A DNA stretch of 64,000 nucleotides. Source: Acidobacteria bacterium Ga0077534 (GTDB lineage Bacteria > Acidobacteriota > Blastocatellia > Pyrinomonadales > Pyrinomonadaceae). The notes beneath the pieces are model-generated. The model searched no databases. It was not told the DNA's origin and saw only the letters and a list, made by a program, of their open reading frames with translations. A program made the translations under genes and the position numbers. Shown here in pieces: positions 62,701-64,000 of this stretch (its first letter is position 1; each line of letters opens with the position of its first letter). Where the stretch lies: positions 117,450-181,449 of the forward strand of contig LNEI01000026.1 in the NCBI GenBank assembly GCA_001464455.1. Reading direction: 5' to 3'.

Positions 62701-64000
62701 TGATCACGCCGCGAACGTGCGTCTTGTGTCCTGGCGTTCCAACGCCGTCACCAACGCCGGTACCATCGGCAACACCAACGCCAGTCCCAACGGCGACACC
62801 AACTCCACCTCCGGGTGGAACGTGTGCGGCGCCGGGCGTTCTCGGTACGGCACCCGTTGGTGGAACTACAGGAGTATTGCAGTCTCGCCTGAATCGTGGT
62901 GGTGTGGCTACGACGTGCGCAGTAGCGAACTACCCCGGTCCGTTCGCAGGTGCAAACCTCATTTACAACACACATCGCTTTACCAACACATCGTCGTCAC
63001 CGGTTTGCTTGACGGTCAGCCTGACCATCAACCAAGCGGGAACGGCTACTAACAATGTCCAGGTAGCCGGCTTCCGGGCACCGTTTGTCGCGGCCGATAT
63101 TACCAATGCGGCTCGATATCTCGGCGATCCGGGTGTCAGCAGCGGCAACCCGCCGACTGTCACAACATTCCAGATGACGGTTCCGGCGAACACCGATTTC
63201 GACATCGTTGTGTTCTCGACGAACTCGAGCCCGGCAAGTCAGGGTGCACAATATACGGTCAACCTAACCGGGTTGCCAGGATGCACGCCGGGGCCAACCC
63301 CAACCCCGACGCCGCCCGGGCCAACGCCAACGCCAACACCAACGCCGCCTCCGGGCCCCGGAACAACGGTCAGTTATACAGGACCGGCGGTTACCATACC
63401 GGATAACGTTCCGGCGGGCGTGAACATCCCGATCGCTGTGGGTGCGACGTGTACCATTTCCGATCTTAATTTCCGATTCGACGGTACGCCAAGCGCGACC
63501 GCCGGCGATCCGAATGTCGGCGTTACACACTCGTGGGTCGGAGATCTGATATTCAGGCTGACATCACCGACGGGTACGGCCGTGACGTTCTACGATCGTC
63601 CGGGTGTGCCCACAAGCGCCGCCGGATGTAACAATAACAATCTGGCCCAGATCCTGCTCGATGATGACGGTGGAAATCCGCCGGTCGAGGCCGGTTGTAA
63701 TACTGCCGGAGGAACTGGTGCGGCGTTCCCGTCAGGTACCTTCTCGCCGAACAATCCACTAAGTGCGTTCGACGGACAGGCGGCCGCGGGAACGTGGACC
63801 TTAAATGTCAGCGATAACGCGGGCATCGATACGGGTCAGGTCAGGGCATTCTCGCTCGTCTTCTCATGCGGAGGCGGCCCGAACCCAACCCCAACGCCAA
63901 CCCCAACCCCGACGGCAACGCCGACGCCTCCTCCGGGAAGCGGAACGACGGTTAGCTACACGGGAGCAGCGGTAAATATCACGGACAACAGCCCGGCGGG
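59718..64000 (+). CDS. Very large secreted protein with repeated P-domains and Thr-Pro linkers (runs off right edge)
   Basis: The frame is open from ATG 59718 to the window end (at least 1427 residues). An N-terminal signal (GLRILLPFFVLFLALGIFLR) and a charged pre-region are followed by an unrecognised region (about 150-630, PDTVGDVGPNHYVQSTNS, DPIVVYDPLADRWHLSQF). A CarboxypepD_reg-like module follows (about 635-710, GTITGTVTLAASGIAVEGANV), then a CARDB-like stretch. Proprotein-convertase P-domain modules start near residues 836 and 1216, and a third begins at about 1409; each opens SYTGPAV..PDNVPAGVNIP and closes GTWTLNVSDNAG.DTG. They are joined by Thr-Pro linkers. Probably an extracellular or surface adhesin-like protein; an AGGAG lies 13 bp before the ATG. 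Confidence 0.85.
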   Translation, partial: MRKLLSGKGLRILLPFFVLFLALGIFLRTPEQASSQESDNSDLGASSGTKSGEPIGTEGTQTRYENGIVKVDPTGFAITSPVRDLPPFNDDEVITKKEREEIRKQAQRDKGLSEGDILREDINRTNAKTIKKTFPDKGAGDGPFLDPLVNNRPEANAPQAMPTPILTFEGTTHTASTVLPPDTVGDVGPNHYVQSTNSNNAGATAVGIFNKNTGAVIATFAMQSLFASLPAADPCRTRDDGDPIVVYDPLADRWHLSQFAVAANPNSFQCVAVSVTNDPTGAYYVWSYVYPGGVINDYPKVGVWPDAYHMTFNQFNNAGTAFLGSGIMSQDRPKALLGDPTTSVVYRNVFPIDAGASGLLPTDIDGVVPPPAGMAQVIGEYRADEFGDPTDGIRFYKWVPDFVTPANSALTVLPDVPLAPFDARQPTGRGDIEQSGGANLDSISDRLMHRFAYRNLGTFASPVNSFTGSFAVNVSGSSPTSAALYQTGIRWFEMRRTGDTFTVRDQGTHNLTPGNGASGLNNWMGSIAQDNSGNIAIGFSQSGTGQNADIKIAGRTGAAPAGTLNEGEALFFDALGSQTSTSNRWGDYSSMSVDPADECTFWYTQQYYGATSSAIWTTRIGKFVYPSCTPAQKGTITGTVTLAASGIAVEGANVTASGGFQRQTGAPGTYSMTVAPGTYTLSANKGLGLTGTSSPTVTVTAGGTSNANITLGGNPVLSAGTATLVSESCLPANGVIDPGETVTVSLPVLNVGGANTANDIGTLQATGGVTSPSAAQTYGVITAGGAAVSRNFTFTANPLLTCGASITATVAHVDGASNLGSVVYTLPTGTTGGGAATRSYTGPAVPVPDNVPAGVNIPFPVSGFNGTIADLNFRFDADPAGTCNATVGNTAAAQDHSFIGDLSYRLTSPAGTSVVIMSRRGGTRENICTTTLDDEGGFPALSTVTSTTGQFLSGNFTPDNPLSAFDGQNPNGTWTLNVSDNAGVDTGSMRRFSLVITPRTCVLCPGVPTPSPTPVPSATPTPVPTATPTPPPGGTCAAPGVLGTAPVGGTTGVLQSRLNRGGVATTCAVANYPGPFAGANLIYNTHRFTNTSSSPVCLTVSLTINQAGTATNNVQVAGFRAPFVAADITNAARYLGDPGVSSGNPPTVTTFQMTVPANTDFDIVVFSTNSSPASQGAQYTVNLTGLPGCTPGPTPTPTPPGPTPTPTPTPPPGPGTTVSYTGPAVTIPDNVPAGVNIPIAVGATCTISDLNFRFDGTPSATAGDPNVGVTHSWVGDLIFRLTSPTGTAVTFYDRPGVPTSAAGCNNNNLAQILLDDDGGNPPVEAGCNTAGGTGAAFPSGTFSPNNPLSAFDGQAAAGTWTLNVSDNAGIDTGQVRAFSLVFSCGGGPNPTPTPTPTPTATPTPPPGSGTTVSYTGAAVNITDNSPA

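Overview
The window reads as chromosome of a Gram-negative acidobacterium, most likely of the Blastocatellia/Pyrinomonadaceae type. This is inferred from gene content, not from a marker gene: two Oar-like TonB-dependent receptors with N-terminal carboxypeptidase-regulatory domains, PknB-type kinases fused to TolB-like propellers, DUF4129/DUF4350/MoxR genes, secreted proteins with Thr-Pro linkers and P-domains, and short CGCAAAG and GTCCCA intergenic repeats. No rRNA, tRNA, CRISPR array, insertion sequence or prophage was found. Genes are densely packed on both strands.

Layout. 1-2.1 kb: peroxide defence (perR then katG, minus strand; katG runs off the left edge) with a PerR-type operator inside the promoter. 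2.2-5.5 kb: a Coq7/ferritin-like protein, SppA and a methyltransferase. 5.6-16.3 kb: an orphan NtrC-type activator followed by two Oar-like TonB receptors. The receptors are preceded by sigma-54 type promoters (one fits the consensus very well), and a shared 13-bp sequence lies upstream of each. The second receptor gene is broken by an internal deletion and frameshift. 16.4-24.2 kb: a TPR protein and a DUF4129/DUF4350/TauE/MoxR/ankyrin cluster. 24.1-25.7 kb: a predicted pseudokinase. 25.8-27.8 kb: the Fo part of ATP synthase (atpI-like, atpB, atpE). 27.9-30.5 kb: an amidohydrolase and malate dehydrogenase.

30.6-36.9 kb is the most coherent accessory system: a divergent ArsR-type repressor, an operator lying between the -35 and -10 elements, rhodanese-DUF2892, TauE/SafE, and an ETHE1-like persulfide dioxygenase with two rhodanese domains. 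These are followed by a secreted propeller-like protein, a methyltransferase and a lipoprotein fusing rhodanese to a ferritin-like domain, with two very small membrane-peptide ORFs. I read it as a sulfide/persulfide detoxification island.

37-50.8 kb is mixed housekeeping and signalling: tandem Usp, fumarase, cystathionine beta-synthase, a PknB kinase with a TolB-like propeller and two exported partners sharing a Cys-rich tail, thioredoxin-like proteins, riboflavin synthase, a zinc metallopeptidase, HU and a site-2 protease. 50.8-53.1 kb holds intergenic repeats around a Uma2 nuclease and an amphipathic protein. 53-59.5 kb: YacG, an MFS transporter, a large mosaic exoprotein and a BlaI/BlaR1-like pair whose promoter predicts a leaderless mRNA. 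59.7 kb to the right edge: the start of a very large secreted protein with repeated P-domains.
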